This document shows positions 37,696 through 47,537 of a stretch of 64,000 nt of DNA, one piece after another. This stretch comes from Pycnococcus provasolii. Lineage: Eukaryota > Chlorophyta > Pseudoscourfieldiophyceae > Pseudoscourfieldiales. The position numbers and the translations under genes were made by a program. The notes below the pieces were generated by a model that did not search any database, was not told where the DNA came from, and worked only from the letters and a program-made list of their open reading frames with translations. Position 1 is the first letter of the stretch, and each line of letters starts with the position of its first letter. Location of the stretch: positions 124,001 to 188,000 of the forward strand of contig CP150553.1 of assembly GCA_049487715.1 (NCBI GenBank), read 5' to 3'.

Positions 37696-39701
37696 TTGTG
37701 GCTGTCAACAACTTATCCGCACCGCAGTGCAGTACTTGCGAACATTAAGGCGTGTGCAGAGAGAGACAAGAAAGCTTTGTCTTTCTCTGACGGACCTAAT
37801 GGAAAAGGCCAAAAAAGTGCTGATTTTGTTCGCGCACTTTGCCCTGTAAAGGGCTGTGCCTTCAAAACATCTTTCAGACTTTGCCACGGCAAGTGGTTGT
37901 GCAAGGCCCACGAGGCCCACACTTGCGTTGTCTTGCCGGAGTTCAAGAAGAAAGGAAACTTCCACGCTTACACTGCTCCCGAACTCGCGCCCGTATTGAC
38001 CGAGGCCCTGGCGAAGAACGCCAACATGAAGCCGAACGATGCAGTCGCCCACGTACAGCCGTACGTGGGAAGGATGTCACGAACGCGTTCGCTGGTAAGG
38101 TCTTGAAGGAGGCGAAGGCGCTCGCCTCCGCCTCCTTATCTGCAAGCAAATTCAAGCCGTTGGCTGAATTGGTGAACGCATCTGGCATCGGTCACCTCAC
38201 GGTGCACACGACGAACGCGGAGGGGATGAAAAAGATCTACAAGGCGCGCATGAAGGCAGAGCATGAGCTCAAGGAGAAGGATCTACCTGATAAAGCAAAG
38301 ACTCCATTCGTCGAGCCTAACACAGAACACATAACCGACGAAGGGGGTGAATACCTCACTGGGTACACGTACGTACCAGGTGCAATCAAAGCTTTGTGGA
38401 ACGCTGGGCTCGTCGAGAAGACTCCGAGCTTTGCAGATGGAGCGCATAGCGAGGGTGCGTTCGGAGGAACTTTCCTCTCGACTACGACACTTGACGCGAA
38501 TCGCCATTTGCTTCCAATGTGTGTCACCTGGACTATCATGAATGAAGACAAGGAAAGTTGGACGAGTCATTACCGCGCCGTGAAAGAACATTATCCTGCT
38601 CTTGATGTCAGCACCCATGCAAACATCACCGACGGAGATAAGGGCCTGAAGCCGTCCCGTGCGGAGGTGTTCCCGAACATGCTTGGGTTTTCGTGCGAAA
38701 GACACCGCAGCGAAAACGTACGCGTCCAGCCCGGCGTCGGCTCGGCAGGGCGCGACGCGTATCGTGAGGCTGTGTACGGATACTCTGCGGCGAAGCTCGC
38801 GCACGCGAAGAGCATCATGAACGCCCAAACAAAGGCGTACTTGGAAAAGCTGCCGGACAAATGTCAGTATCTTCGCGCGGCTTTTGAAGCTGGTGCGCAT
38901 CTCCGCGGATATGCCGTATCCTCCCCAGCTGAGTCTTGGAACAATTGGATGACAAACCAGAGCGTCCGTCACAACGCGAACGTGGTGCAAAGTTTCTTGA
39001 ACCTGATGGACGGAATCGAGAACCAGACGGAGAAAAGAATTGCGGCGGCGGCTAAACGAACTGACGCCGCTCCGCCAAAGATTCGTCTCCTGCTCAACTC
39101 AGGCGGCGAGGCGAAAAAGAAGGTCCGCGACCGCGTCGTTGTGTTTCAAAACAACCTGCGACGTGTCGCCAAAGTGTGGCACAAGTCGTATCCAGGGATC
39201 TGCCAAACAGTGAACCTAAATGACGGTACGTGTACTTGCTGTCGTCCTGAAATTGTGGGAGGTCCTTTCTGCGTTTCTCTTGCGAGCGCCGCGAAGTCTG
39301 CTGGTGTGGATCTTGCGAAGTTTTTGCCGCCGCAGGAGACTACTAAGCGATGGCGTGAGCAGTGGGAGTATGTACACCAATGGCGTGCAGGCAAAACAAT
39401 CCCGTGCATAGCGGATCTTGCGCTACTCCCTGAACACCCGTTGAAGGATCCTGTCGCAGGCCCTCGCCCAAAAGGCCGTCCTGCAGAGCCGAAGAGGCAT
39501 CTCAGCGCCGTGGAGGATGCAGCCAAGCAGCACAAGTGCAAAGTGTGTGGCATGAAAGGCCACAATGCACGCTCAAAGCAGTGCCCAAAGTTCAGTCTCA
39601 CAGCTCACGACACGACTTTGGCGCTCCCTGGAGGAGATGAGGACGACGAGAATGAAGAGGAGGAGTTCATGATGCCCCAAGAAGAATCTGGAGAAGAATG
39701 A
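37696..39701 (+). pseudogene. MULE transposase, frameshifted
   Basis: The frame from 37696 carries a Cys/His N-terminal domain (CPVKGC ... KWLCKAHEAHTC). At about 38070 it must shift by one base to join the long C-terminal part, which runs to 39701. That part has MULE DDE character: DGAHSEGAFGGTFLSTTTLD, then ITDGDKGLKPSRAEVFPN, then CERHRSENV, a SWIM-like CTCCRPE segment and a CCHC knuckle (CKVCGMKGHNARSKQCP), ending in an acidic tail. Upstream (37100-37690) further frame breaks interrupt what looks like the original N-terminus with an AT-hook. As read, no full-length enzyme can be made without correction or frameshifting. Confidence 0.8.
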
Positions 39702-39742
39702 GAGATACGGTGAGGATAAGGAGTTCCTTCCGAAGTGGCAAC

Positions 39743-39904
39743 AACCGGACAACGACAGAATACAGTGGGTTGGGGTTAGGGTTAGGGTTAGAATTTCAGA
39801 CCGGGGCGTACTGTAATTAGGATTTCTTTCCGGGGCGAACTAGGACGAAAACGGGGCGTACTGCAATTTCGATTTTCTGGCTCGGGGCGTACTGTATTTC
39901 TCCC
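39743..39904 (-). repeat. Right TIR of the Mutator-like element
   Basis: Exact inverted copy of 36903-37064, including the GGGGTTAGGGTTAGGGTTAG telomere-like block at about 39772-39791. Confidence 0.95.
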
Positions 39905-39945
39905 AAAAACTTTTTTTCCGCCGCCGCCATTCTTCCGCCTTAAAC

Positions 39946-41538
39946 ATGTCATCGTCGTCGGCGGCGTTGTTGACGCACTCGCACTCACGTGTGAAGTCTG
40001 TTTGTTCTTCTCGTCACCCAATCACAAGGAGCTCTCGTACCTACCTTCCTGGCAGATGTAGAAGAGTCAATGGTGGTGGTGGTGGTGGTGCTCGTGGTGG
40101 TGCTCGTGGTGGCCTGTTAATGTCTTCAAGAAGGGTGGTGCCGTTGAGAGCAACAGGCTTACATTCACAATCTGGTGAGAAATCACTTGACTCTGCTGGT
40201 GATGGCGATGACGTGAATTCCACTCATTGGCGCGCTCTGTGCAAGCAGGCTTTGTTGGCGCCCGCGTTCACGAGAGCGGTTGTCTCAGGAGGCGTGAAGA
40301 AAAATAATCTGGATGATGATGAGGACAGCCAGCATGCACTCAGGCGAGTCGACGTACGCACCGTGTCAATCAAAAACGCAGCAAAAGTTCAAATAGTGAA
40401 ATACACGCGGACGCAAGCCTTTACGAAAAATTATGACGTCGGAAGTGACGACGCAAACTCCGCTATCGACGACTTGCTACGAACCCCGCTCACAAACTGG
40501 CGTGTCGAGCACGACGACGGCGACGTCTTGCAGGTGAAAATCACAAAGAAGGGGAAAGCGCTCATCAAAAAGCAGAGACAGAATCCTTCGTCGTCGTCAT
40601 CGTCGACAAACCTCATCTCACTCACGGGACGCACCAAGGCTGTGATTCAGCCGCACGACCGCGTGAAAACGCCAAAGCTACTGCCTGAGGACGATCCCGC
40701 GCTCGTTGCCGTGGGAATTTCCTCGACGGACGGACGCGTGCGCAAAGGAAGATATTCGAAGTACGCACAGATTGAGAGCTTCCTGAAGCACCTGCAACAC
40801 TGTCTCGCGACGCCAACGCTTAAGCCAGTTGTCGAGCAGGCGGCGAACGAAAGCGACGCCGTTCCGATTCGCATTGTTGATCTCGGATGTGGAAATGCGT
40901 ACCTCACCTTCGCCACAGCCGCGTATCTGCTCAATCAGCAACAAGTCGCGTGCCATGTCGTGGGCGTTGACATCAAGAGGCAAGCGCGTGAGCACAACAC
41001 AACAGTTGCGGAGAAGCTGGGTTGGAATGATCGCCTTCAATTTGTAGAAGGTCGCATAGACAATGTGGAGCTTGAGGCGCCGCCTGACGTCGTGGTCGCA
41101 CTGCATGCCTGTGACACGGCAACCGACGCCGCAATAGTACGCGGAATTCGCTGGCCAAATGCAAAGCTCTTGCTGATTGCGCCTTGCTGCCACCACGACG
41201 TCGGCGCTCAAATGAAGTCGCAGGGCAAGGACAGGAGACAACCCATTTTGATGCGACACGGCCTGCTCCGCGAACGACTCGCGGATGTGGTCACGGACGC
41301 CGTACGCTCGCACGTGCTCAGAATTCTTGGATTCAAGGTGGACGTTGTGGAATTTGCGAGCGACGAGCACACTCCACGCAACCTTCTCATTCGTGCGGTG
41401 CGTACGAACGCGCGTCCGTCCATTTCGTTGTTTGACGAGCTCGACGAGCTGCTGGACGAAACGTTCGGCGTCACACCGTGGCTCATTCGCGAACTCGCTT
41501 CGGAAATCGAGGCTGCGCGTTCAGCGGCGTCGAAGTAG
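39946..41538 (+). CDS. SAM-dependent methyltransferase (Methyltransf_32-like)
   Basis: Predicted 530 residues. The first 60 residues are Ser/Arg-rich with Gly runs, like a plastid or mitochondrial transit peptide. The catalytic half (about 270-470) shows SAM motif I (VDLGCGNAYLTFATAAYL, about 311), an acidic motif II (VVGVDIKRQ), the LHACDTATDAAI segment (about 386) and an APCCHHD motif (about 412). These last two are typical of the family containing METTL25/RRNAD1-like and bacterial relatives. The target is probably RNA or protein, not predictable here. The ATG at 39946 lies only 33 bp after the Mutator-like insertion's target duplication, so its promoter has probably been displaced by 3 kb. 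Confidence 0.8.
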   Translation: MSSSSAALLTHSHSRVKSVCSSRHPITRSSRTYLPGRCRRVNGGGGGGARGGARGGLLMSSRRVVPLRATGLHSQSGEKSLDSAGDGDDVNSTHWRALCKQALLAPAFTRAVVSGGVKKNNLDDDEDSQHALRRVDVRTVSIKNAAKVQIVKYTRTQAFTKNYDVGSDDANSAIDDLLRTPLTNWRVEHDDGDVLQVKITKKGKALIKKQRQNPSSSSSSTNLISLTGRTKAVIQPHDRVKTPKLLPEDDPALVAVGISSTDGRVRKGRYSKYAQIESFLKHLQHCLATPTLKPVVEQAANESDAVPIRIVDLGCGNAYLTFATAAYLLNQQQVACHVVGVDIKRQAREHNTTVAEKLGWNDRLQFVEGRIDNVELEAPPDVVVALHACDTATDAAIVRGIRWPNAKLLLIAPCCHHDVGAQMKSQGKDRRQPILMRHGLLRERLADVVTDAVRSHVLRILGFKVDVVEFASDEHTPRNLLIRAVRTNARPSISLFDELDELLDETFGVTPWLIRELASEIEAARSAASK

Positions 41539-41632
41539 TAGTCTGTCTTCTTTGACGATTGTAATTTGATTTTAACGTGTTACTACTAAAAGTTTCAAAC
41601 ATTGCAACACTCTGGTGAAGATTTCTTCTGCT

Positions 41633-42031
41633 CTAGCTTAGGATCATCCTCCTTCCTCTTCTACTACCACCACTGCTGTTGTTCTTCCGCTGTTGCTCCT
41701 CCTCCCCCTCTCGAAATGCATCAGCGAGCGCCGCATCTGCGTATGCTGTTGTTGTTGTCGATGATGGCGACGGTGTTTCGTACTGCTTGATTCGCGGCAT
41801 ATTATCATTATCGGAGTCGCTATCATCTTGCCCATCATCGTCATCATCATCAGACGCACCATTCGTCAGCCGAAGCCGACGACGCATGATTCGATTTTGC
41901 GCAATTTCGAAGATTTGCATGGGCAGGTTTACCAATAACGCAATAAGGCGCCACTTCCAGTACAGCACGTAGCACAGCAGACGCCACCACCACGAATCCT
42001 TGAGCGGATCCGTCGCAAACCACGAACCCAT
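41633..42031 (-). CDS. Small membrane-associated acidic protein
   Basis: Predicted 132 residues, family not recognised. An MGS start (possible N-myristoylation) is followed by an aromatic-hydrophobic stretch (WWWRLLCYVLYWKWRLIALLV, about 14-34) that could be a membrane anchor. Next come a basic helix (RIMRRRLRLTN), a long Asp/Ser run and a basic C-terminus. It is convergent with the methyltransferase (94 bp between stops) and divergent from the selenoprotein candidate, with a TTAGGG array in the shared promoter region. Confidence 0.5.
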   Translation of the reverse strand: MGSWFATDPLKDSWWWRLLCYVLYWKWRLIALLVNLPMQIFEIAQNRIMRRRLRLTNGASDDDDDDGQDDSDSDNDNMPRIKQYETPSPSSTTTTAYADAALADAFREGEEEQQRKNNSSGGSRRGRRMILS

Positions 42032-42188
42032 AAGTCTAAAAACGAAAACGCGTAAAGCGTGGATAGACGATAAGAATTCGCCTCGCCGTGAGGAAGGTGC
42101 CGACCACGGGCGTGAGGGAGGGACGTGTCCACCGTGTCACGCAGGATTGATTTGAAATCCGGATTCCGGAATGGGGCAAGAGAGGTTA

Positions 42189-42217
42189 TTAGGGTTAGGG
42201 TTAGGGTTAGGGTTAGG
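42189..42217 (-). repeat. Telomere-like (TTAGGG) array in divergent promoter region
   Basis: Almost five perfect units, 100 bp upstream of the ATG at 42317 and 158 bp upstream of the opposite start at 42031. The rest of 42032-42316 shows no other feature. Confidence 0.95.
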
Positions 42218-42316
42218 CTCCATGCGGAATCCTTTTCCGTTTTCTCCTCCCCTCCACGTGGCACTCCCGAATATTCCCTTTGTTTATTTTTTAGGTGGAT
42301 CTTCGTAGCTACCTTT

Positions 42317-42733
42317 ATGGCGTCCGGCTTCCGCAATCGTGTCAGCTCCAACAGCGCGCCAACGGGAACCAAGAAGGGGTCTCTGGGAATGCCGGTGGTG
42401 CTCTCCTCCGGTACTACTACCGTTGAAGAAGGTACTCCGGTGGTTGGCTCAGGCCTGAAGTTCCTTGTCAAGTACGCCGGATGCTGAGATCCGCACGGGC
42501 CGGAGTCGAGGGACATGGCGATCGACATGGTTCAAGATGTGTTCCCAGGCGCGGATGTCGCTTGGGAACGAACACCACGCGTCAAGCCTGAGCGTTTGCT
42601 GGTTTTGCTGGAAAATAGTGGTAGGGAAATTGCGAACGTACTGCAAGAGCACATCAGCGACGACTACCGCGGTCCTGGTGTCGACGAGTTATCGGCCGCG
42701 CTTATTAAGCTCAAGTCTGAAGCACAGCAATAA
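42317..42733 (+). CDS. Candidate selenoprotein, Rdx/SelW-like small thioredoxin fold
   Basis: Read with the in-frame TGA at 42485-42487 as selenocysteine (residue 57), this gives 138 residues. The predicted order is strand GLKFLVKYAGC, Sec, then DPHGPESRD, a helix (MAIDMVQDVFPGADVAW), a strand (ERLLVLLENSGREIANV) and a C-terminal helix (VDELSAALIKLKSEAQQ). That order, with Sec right after the first strand and a FPG turn after the first helix, resembles the SelW/SelT/SelH (Rdx) family of redox proteins. The usual CxxU is replaced by an adjacent Cys-Sec. Both flanks of the TGA keep the same frame and similar codon use, and a SECIS-like hairpin lies 70 bp after the TAA. The alternative is two unrelated short frames, with the second starting at 42515. 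Confidence 0.7.
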
Positions 42734-42789
42734 AATATGTGGATTAAGGATAGGATATAAAAGCAAACGAATTTCTCGGCTGAAAGGAG

Positions 42790-42872
42790 CGAAACGTTTT
42801 CCGTGACGGGCTTGCGCCAAACTCCTCCATTAAAAAATAGGATGGCGCGGTCTCTGATGACAACAGACGACG
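42790..42872 (+). promoter_or_regulatory. SECIS-like element in the 3' UTR
   Basis: Quartet GTGA (42803-42806) faces TGAT (42855-42858). Exactly 12 nt follow the first before the apical AA (42819-42820). The helix pairs GCGCC with GGCGC and extends through G-U and G-C pairs. The long apical part can form a second small stem (TCCT/AGGA), as in form-2 SECIS. All canonical eukaryotic SECIS features are met by eye, downstream of a gene with an in-frame TGA. Confidence 0.75.
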
Positions 42873-43010
42873 AGCTCACAGCGAGATGTGATTGTATCTT
42901 GAGGATTGGTAAAAAACAAACAAAAAGTTGAAACACACAACAAAGCAAAAGCACAACCTTTTGTTTGGATTTTCGTTACTTACTTTACACACAACTTAAC
43001 TTGACGGGAC

Positions 43011-46000
43011 TTACTTCGCGCCGTCGGCGTCACTCAGCACAATCCTAAAGTCGTCGAAACCGTCCGGATCAATCTCTCCTGACGCCATCGCCTGGCGACG
43101 CTCTCGCATCTCATCCACGAGCTCTTTCGTGTGCTCGTCCATTTCGTCGTACGACACGTGCTCGTCGTCCACCATCGCCATTTCCTGGAGAGTCCAGTAG
43201 TGCGACTTCTCCTCTCCTCCCTCGAACAGCGCCCTCCAAGGATGCGGATCGTCCTTTGGAATCATCACGAGCACCTCCGTGAACGGCTCGCCCGCACGAC
43301 CCATATCCTCGTCGTACGGCAATCCCTCGGGGAGAGTCGGATTGTGGTGCATCGGACTCGGCGTGCACGTGTCCTGCAAGATCCAGCTCGACTCCGAACC
43401 CTTGCACCGTCTGCTGAGAGGTCCGTCGAACACCTTTCCATGCCAGCTCAGCTGCACCGTAAGACGTGTAGGCGTCACGCTGATGCTCACCTCCCTTGCC
43501 AGCGTTCCGTATGGCAGCTTGATGTAAACGTAAACCTCGTGTTGAGACTGATCCCATCGGATACGGCGTCGCACGTCCAGACCCAGCCAAGCCTCGCGCT
43601 GCCGGCGCACGCGCGCTGGGGCGGTGCTGTCAAACTCAACGCGAAGGCCGTCGCTATCGTAGCCGTCGTCGACGATGTCCTCGTCCAAGTCCAAGTCCCC
43701 AACATTACGTGAGGCGCCTGACGAGGATCGCCTGCCACCGAATATGCCGTCCGCCGCCCGCTTCGCCTGCTTCTTCTTATTCGCCGTCGACGTCGACGAC
43801 GCCTTCGCCTCCTGCGATGTCGATTTCGGCGGAAGTGTCGCAAAGGCAGCTTTGCTGGCCGCAGCTCGACCGAGAGCGAGTCCCACCGATTCAGAATTCT
43901 CCTCAGCCTTTGTCGTACGACTCGACCGTCCATCGTCGAGGCTGGCGAGCGCTTCACGAGCTGCGGCACCCACCGTGTCCGGAGAATCGAACATGGAAGC
44001 GGATACCTCCGTAGGCACCATGAGCGTATCGTGATTCACGCGTGCTTCCGCCGCCGCCGCGGCTGCACGCGCACTCTCGAGACGACGCGTACTTTCGTCG
44101 CCGAGCGCTGCCAAGGCGGAGGAGCTGACAGCTTGCTGCTGTGCCGTCGAAGCGGGCCCTCCGAAGAAACCGCGTCGAATCTCGCGCCTTCCCTTCTTGC
44201 CATCCCCCTTTTCAGGGCTGGTCTTCGACCTTGTCGGCGGATCCCAAGGAAGGGGCGACAACGCAGAGGACGGCTGTGCTGGTGATTTCCTCGGCGGCGG
44301 ATCCCATGGCAGGTGACCTCCCGCCGGCGGCTGCTGCGATTTGGCAGATGGAGTGCGAGATGAAGTCGACGACGACGATGCCGCTGCTGTCGCCACTTTC
44401 TTCGCCGTCGTGGGTTGGGCTGGAGCAGGATCCCAAGGCAATGTGTCCGGCTCCGCAGTGGTACCCGTCGTGTCACCCTTTTCTTTCGCTGGCTCGTGGG
44501 GCATCGCAGTCAGCGCGGGTGCGGGTGCAGGTGCGGCGGCGGTCGCCGCAGAGGAATCTGTTGCTGCAAGTGACGCCGCCTTAGCCTCTCGCTCTTTTTT
44601 CGACTTTCTGGCAGCAGCCGCGAGTGCCGCCGGCGTCGGTCGAAGCTCGCCAGCGATTTTCTCGCGCATTAGCAGGACCTCCTCATATCCGATGGCGTCC
44701 CAAATAAGACCCCTCGGAGGCTTCCATCGTGCAAAGTCTTGCTTGCTCACCCATCGCTCGTAGCACGTCATGAAGATGTGTCGGGCCATTTCGTGCACAG
44801 CCTTTCCGGTCGCAGGCCTGCGCCCCGGAGCCGAGGGTGGAAGCTCCGCCGTCGCCAGCTCGTCCAGCACACCTCTCAGCGGCTTCTCGCGAGCGCCAAA
44901 TGCCGCGTCCGCGGTCGCCTCCGGATGCGCGTCGAGAAAGCACAGTAGGCCGTACACCTTGTCGAGTGCCCCGCCCACGCGAAGCAGGCGACGCAGCGAA
45001 TTGCCGTCCATCGTGGCAACGTCGATACTGAGGCGATTCAACGCCCTCGCGATGTGCTTCGGGATGTCCGTGAGAATCAGGCCAGCCAGCGTGTGCACCG
45101 AAGCAGACTGGACGAGATTGGAAACGGCGCCGTCGCCCGCGCGAAGTGCAATCCTCGCGTAAAGCACCTCAAGCTTCGCCAGAAGGCTCGGGGGATTTTC
45201 GAAGCGCCACAGCCGCTCAAGCTCGTCGAGCATGCGGTGGGCGTATAGCGCCTTGCCGCAGTTTTTGTGAGCCACGACACACTGCGTCAAGACTTCAAGG
45301 CATCGCTCGAGCAGCGTGACTGGATTCGCTTTCATGTCCATCATCTCGGCGCTCGTCGCAGGCTTGCGCGACTTCTCCTCGGCAGGCGCGGTCACGATCA
45401 GATCAGTGTAGACGGACTTGTCGTCGTATCCAGGCATGAAGTACTTTCGCTCCTCGTATGGCCCGCGCAGATAGTGTGCCTCCGTCTCGAGCACGTCCCG
45501 GTCCGTCGGCGCGGGCAGGGCGAGCATCATGTCGCCACTTGGCGTCGCCATGTAGTCCGCCGCGTGAGGCCTCGCCTCGTAGCGCAGCGGGAGCCCGTCG
45601 GCGTCGTAGATGCACGCGAGCTGCACGGGTGACGTGTCGATGAGCACACGCAGGATCTTCACGAGCGGCGCAAAAAATTCCTCCTTCGCCAATGTGCGCC
45701 TGCGCTTGCCCTTCGACGCCGCGGTCACCTCGAACGCCTCGTCACGGAGCAGCAGTGGATCGCGAACCAAGTCAACGAGAGTGGACAGGATGGCCCGGCG
45801 CAAGCGCACGACGGGCATGTTGTACAGTCGCTTACGCTCGCGGAGGATCGACGCTCTCATCTCCTCCGGGGTGTCAGCCTCCTTGAGATCCTTCGCCTGC
45901 GCGTCAGCCTCCGTGAAGGCACCCAGCAGCTCCTCGGCACGGTGATAAAGCTGCAGCAGGAACACGAGAGGTGCGCACGCAGCCTTTTGCAGCGCTGACC

Positions 46001-47537
46001 GGCTCGCGCTGTCTCTCGCAAAGTTTCCGAGCAGGTTCACGAGATGCCTCGCGGCTTCGAGGGGAAACTTGCGAAGGGCACCGCGATTCTTCACGAGAGA
46101 CTTGGTAAGGTGGGCGAGCATGCCAGTCTGTCTCACTCGCGACGCGCCGCCACCCTCGGCGGCCACACCGCCTGCGCTCGATGCGCTGTCTGGAAGTGTA
46201 AGGCTGCCTGAGAGACGCTGCATCTTGTCGCGGCTGAGCCGCTCGAGCAGGTTGAGGCTCGCGCTCGCGACGCTTGGTGGTGCGCCCGCACCGAGCGCGA
46301 GCGTCGCAAGGCGGCGCATCACCACCGGCGGCAGCACGCCAAGGCTCTCCTCGTCCGCCTTCCTCTGCGTGCTGCTCGGCGTCTCCGCATCTCCTCCGAT
46401 GGATGCCAGAAGCACGTCCGACGCCGCGGAGTGAAAGACGTGCGTGAAGTGCAGCAGCACCGCCGCGTGTCCCTCGATGGCAGCGAAGTGGATTCGCGCG
46501 TCGCGGTCGCCTCGCAGCGCGCTCGCAAGCTGCTCGAGCGTGCGCACGACGTCGACGGAAGAAGCCGCACCTTGGCTCACCTCCTCGTCGGCGTCGAGCA
46601 GCATGTTCACGAGCTCCTCGACGACGAGCAGCGTGGATGGCGAGCTCACGTTTCCGTGCTCGTCGGGGGCAGGATATCCGTGCCGTTCGACGTCTTGCAG
46701 GACCTGCTCAGCGACGCGCTTCGCGTCGTTCCCGCTCAGCGTGGATGCGAGTGCACGCGTTCTCAGCGCGGCGAGTTCCGCGTGGTCTGGCTGAGTGCGC
46801 AGTCCCGCTTCGCAGTGTGCGGCGCACGCGTCAGCGCGTCCGAGCTCGAGGCTGCACACTGCTGCCCTGAACCTCGCCTTGACGTTGTGCTCGTCTAGGC
46901 TTTCGAGCACCGTCTCGCAGTCTTGCAGCGCGAGTTCGTGCATGCCTAGTCTCATGCGTGCCTGCGCGCGGTTGTTGAGGCACGCGACTCTGAGTGCCTT
47001 ATCGTCGTACTGCGTGAAGTCGTCCATGTGTTTGAGGCTTTCCGTGTAGTGCTTGATTGCGCTTTCGTACATTCGCGCTCGAAACGCGTCGTTTCCGAGC
47101 TCCTTGAGAACGTCCGCGCGAATGTCCTCGTCGACGTCGTCAAGAACATTTTCATTTTCACCGTCAGCATCCCCAGGTGTGTCATGTACGTCAACGTCAG
47201 GATCAGGGTGTGACGCTGACGATGCCGCTGAGACCACACCACCACCACCTTCTGATGCAGGTGTTGAAGAAGCATGTGCAGGTGCAGAAGCAGGTGTAAA
47301 TGTTTCCGATGAGACCCTCACAACATTAGAATCACGAGAATCACGAGAATCACGAGAATCACCAAACCGAAACGCAGATGCCGATGCCGAGTCTGATTCT
47401 GATTCTGATGCCGATACTGATGAAGAAGAAGAAAACCGTTGAGATTGTTGAGCATAAGCAAACGACTCCTCAAACGACTCCTCAAAGGACTCCACAACAA
47501 CGTCGTCCTCTTCCGTGATGTCCTCGAGCACGACCAT
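43011..47537 (-). CDS. Large TPR and CS-domain (p23/NudC-like) protein
   Basis: Predicted 1,508 residues. Residues 1-130 are acidic and Ser-rich. About 142-265 holds TPR units (LKELGNDAFRARMYESAIKH, ACLNNRAQARMRLGMHELAL, RFRAAVCSLELGRADACAAH), the Hsp90/Hsp70-tail-binding type. About 300-1000 is Leu/Ala-rich helical, probably armadillo/HEAT-like. About 1030-1320 is low-complexity with three repeats of the DPPPR/LPWDP type. About 1322-1445 is a CS domain (IRWDQSQHEVYVYIKLP, then VSISVTPTRLTVQL). TPR plus CS indicates an Hsp90 co-chaperone or assembly factor. The ATG at 47537 starts the acidic N-terminus, and the 45 codons before it resemble leader. The promoter region is shared with the divergent cyclophilin gene. 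Confidence 0.75.
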   Translation of the reverse strand: MVVLEDITEEDDVVVESFEESFEESFAYAQQSQRFSSSSSVSASESESDSASASAFRFGDSRDSRDSRDSNVVRVSSETFTPASAPAHASSTPASEGGGGVVSAASSASHPDPDVDVHDTPGDADGENENVLDDVDEDIRADVLKELGNDAFRARMYESAIKHYTESLKHMDDFTQYDDKALRVACLNNRAQARMRLGMHELALQDCETVLESLDEHNVKARFRAAVCSLELGRADACAAHCEAGLRTQPDHAELAALRTRALASTLSGNDAKRVAEQVLQDVERHGYPAPDEHGNVSSPSTLLVVEELVNMLLDADEEVSQGAASSVDVVRTLEQLASALRGDRDARIHFAAIEGHAAVLLHFTHVFHSAASDVLLASIGGDAETPSSTQRKADEESLGVLPPVVMRRLATLALGAGAPPSVASASLNLLERLSRDKMQRLSGSLTLPDSASSAGGVAAEGGGASRVRQTGMLAHLTKSLVKNRGALRKFPLEAARHLVNLLGNFARDSASRSALQKAACAPLVFLLQLYHRAEELLGAFTEADAQAKDLKEADTPEEMRASILRERKRLYNMPVVRLRRAILSTLVDLVRDPLLLRDEAFEVTAASKGKRRRTLAKEEFFAPLVKILRVLIDTSPVQLACIYDADGLPLRYEARPHAADYMATPSGDMMLALPAPTDRDVLETEAHYLRGPYEERKYFMPGYDDKSVYTDLIVTAPAEEKSRKPATSAEMMDMKANPVTLLERCLEVLTQCVVAHKNCGKALYAHRMLDELERLWRFENPPSLLAKLEVLYARIALRAGDGAVSNLVQSASVHTLAGLILTDIPKHIARALNRLSIDVATMDGNSLRRLLRVGGALDKVYGLLCFLDAHPEATADAAFGAREKPLRGVLDELATAELPPSAPGRRPATGKAVHEMARHIFMTCYERWVSKQDFARWKPPRGLIWDAIGYEEVLLMREKIAGELRPTPAALAAAARKSKKEREAKAASLAATDSSAATAAAPAPAPALTAMPHEPAKEKGDTTGTTAEPDTLPWDPAPAQPTTAKKVATAAASSSSTSSRTPSAKSQQPPAGGHLPWDPPPRKSPAQPSSALSPLPWDPPTRSKTSPEKGDGKKGRREIRRGFFGGPASTAQQQAVSSSALAALGDESTRRLESARAAAAAAEARVNHDTLMVPTEVSASMFDSPDTVGAAAREALASLDDGRSSRTTKAEENSESVGLALGRAAASKAAFATLPPKSTSQEAKASSTSTANKKKQAKRAADGIFGGRRSSSGASRNVGDLDLDEDIVDDGYDSDGLRVEFDSTAPARVRRQREAWLGLDVRRRIRWDQSQHEVYVYIKLPYGTLAREVSISVTPTRLTVQLSWHGKVFDGPLSRRCKGSESSWILQDTCTPSPMHHNPTLPEGLPYDEDMGRAGEPFTEVLVMIPKDDPHPWRALFEGGEEKSHYWTLQEMAMVDDEHVSYDEMDEHTKELVDEMRERRQAMASGEIDPDGFDDFRIVLSDADGAK

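Larger units (their letters stand above)
36903..39904 (+). mobile_element. Mutator-like DNA transposon with 162-bp TIRs and 9-bp TSD
   Basis: The 3,002-bp element starts GGGAGAAATACAG and ends with the exact complement. The 9-bp target duplication AAAAACTTT is present on both sides (36894-36902 and 39905-39913). Long identical TIRs, a 9-bp TSD and a MULE-type transposase place it in the Mutator superfamily. It sits 33 bp upstream of the methyltransferase ATG, inside that gene's promoter or leader. The intact ends and TSD indicate recent insertion. Confidence 0.95.

Noticed and set aside
38060-38085. Programmed frameshift in the transposase
   Set aside because: No slippery heptamer or following structure is evident, and further frame breaks upstream point to decay or indel error.
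42485-42520. Tiny intron removing the TGA of the selenoprotein candidate
   Set aside because: No GT-AG pair of workable length surrounds the TGA; available sites would give introns under about 30 bases.
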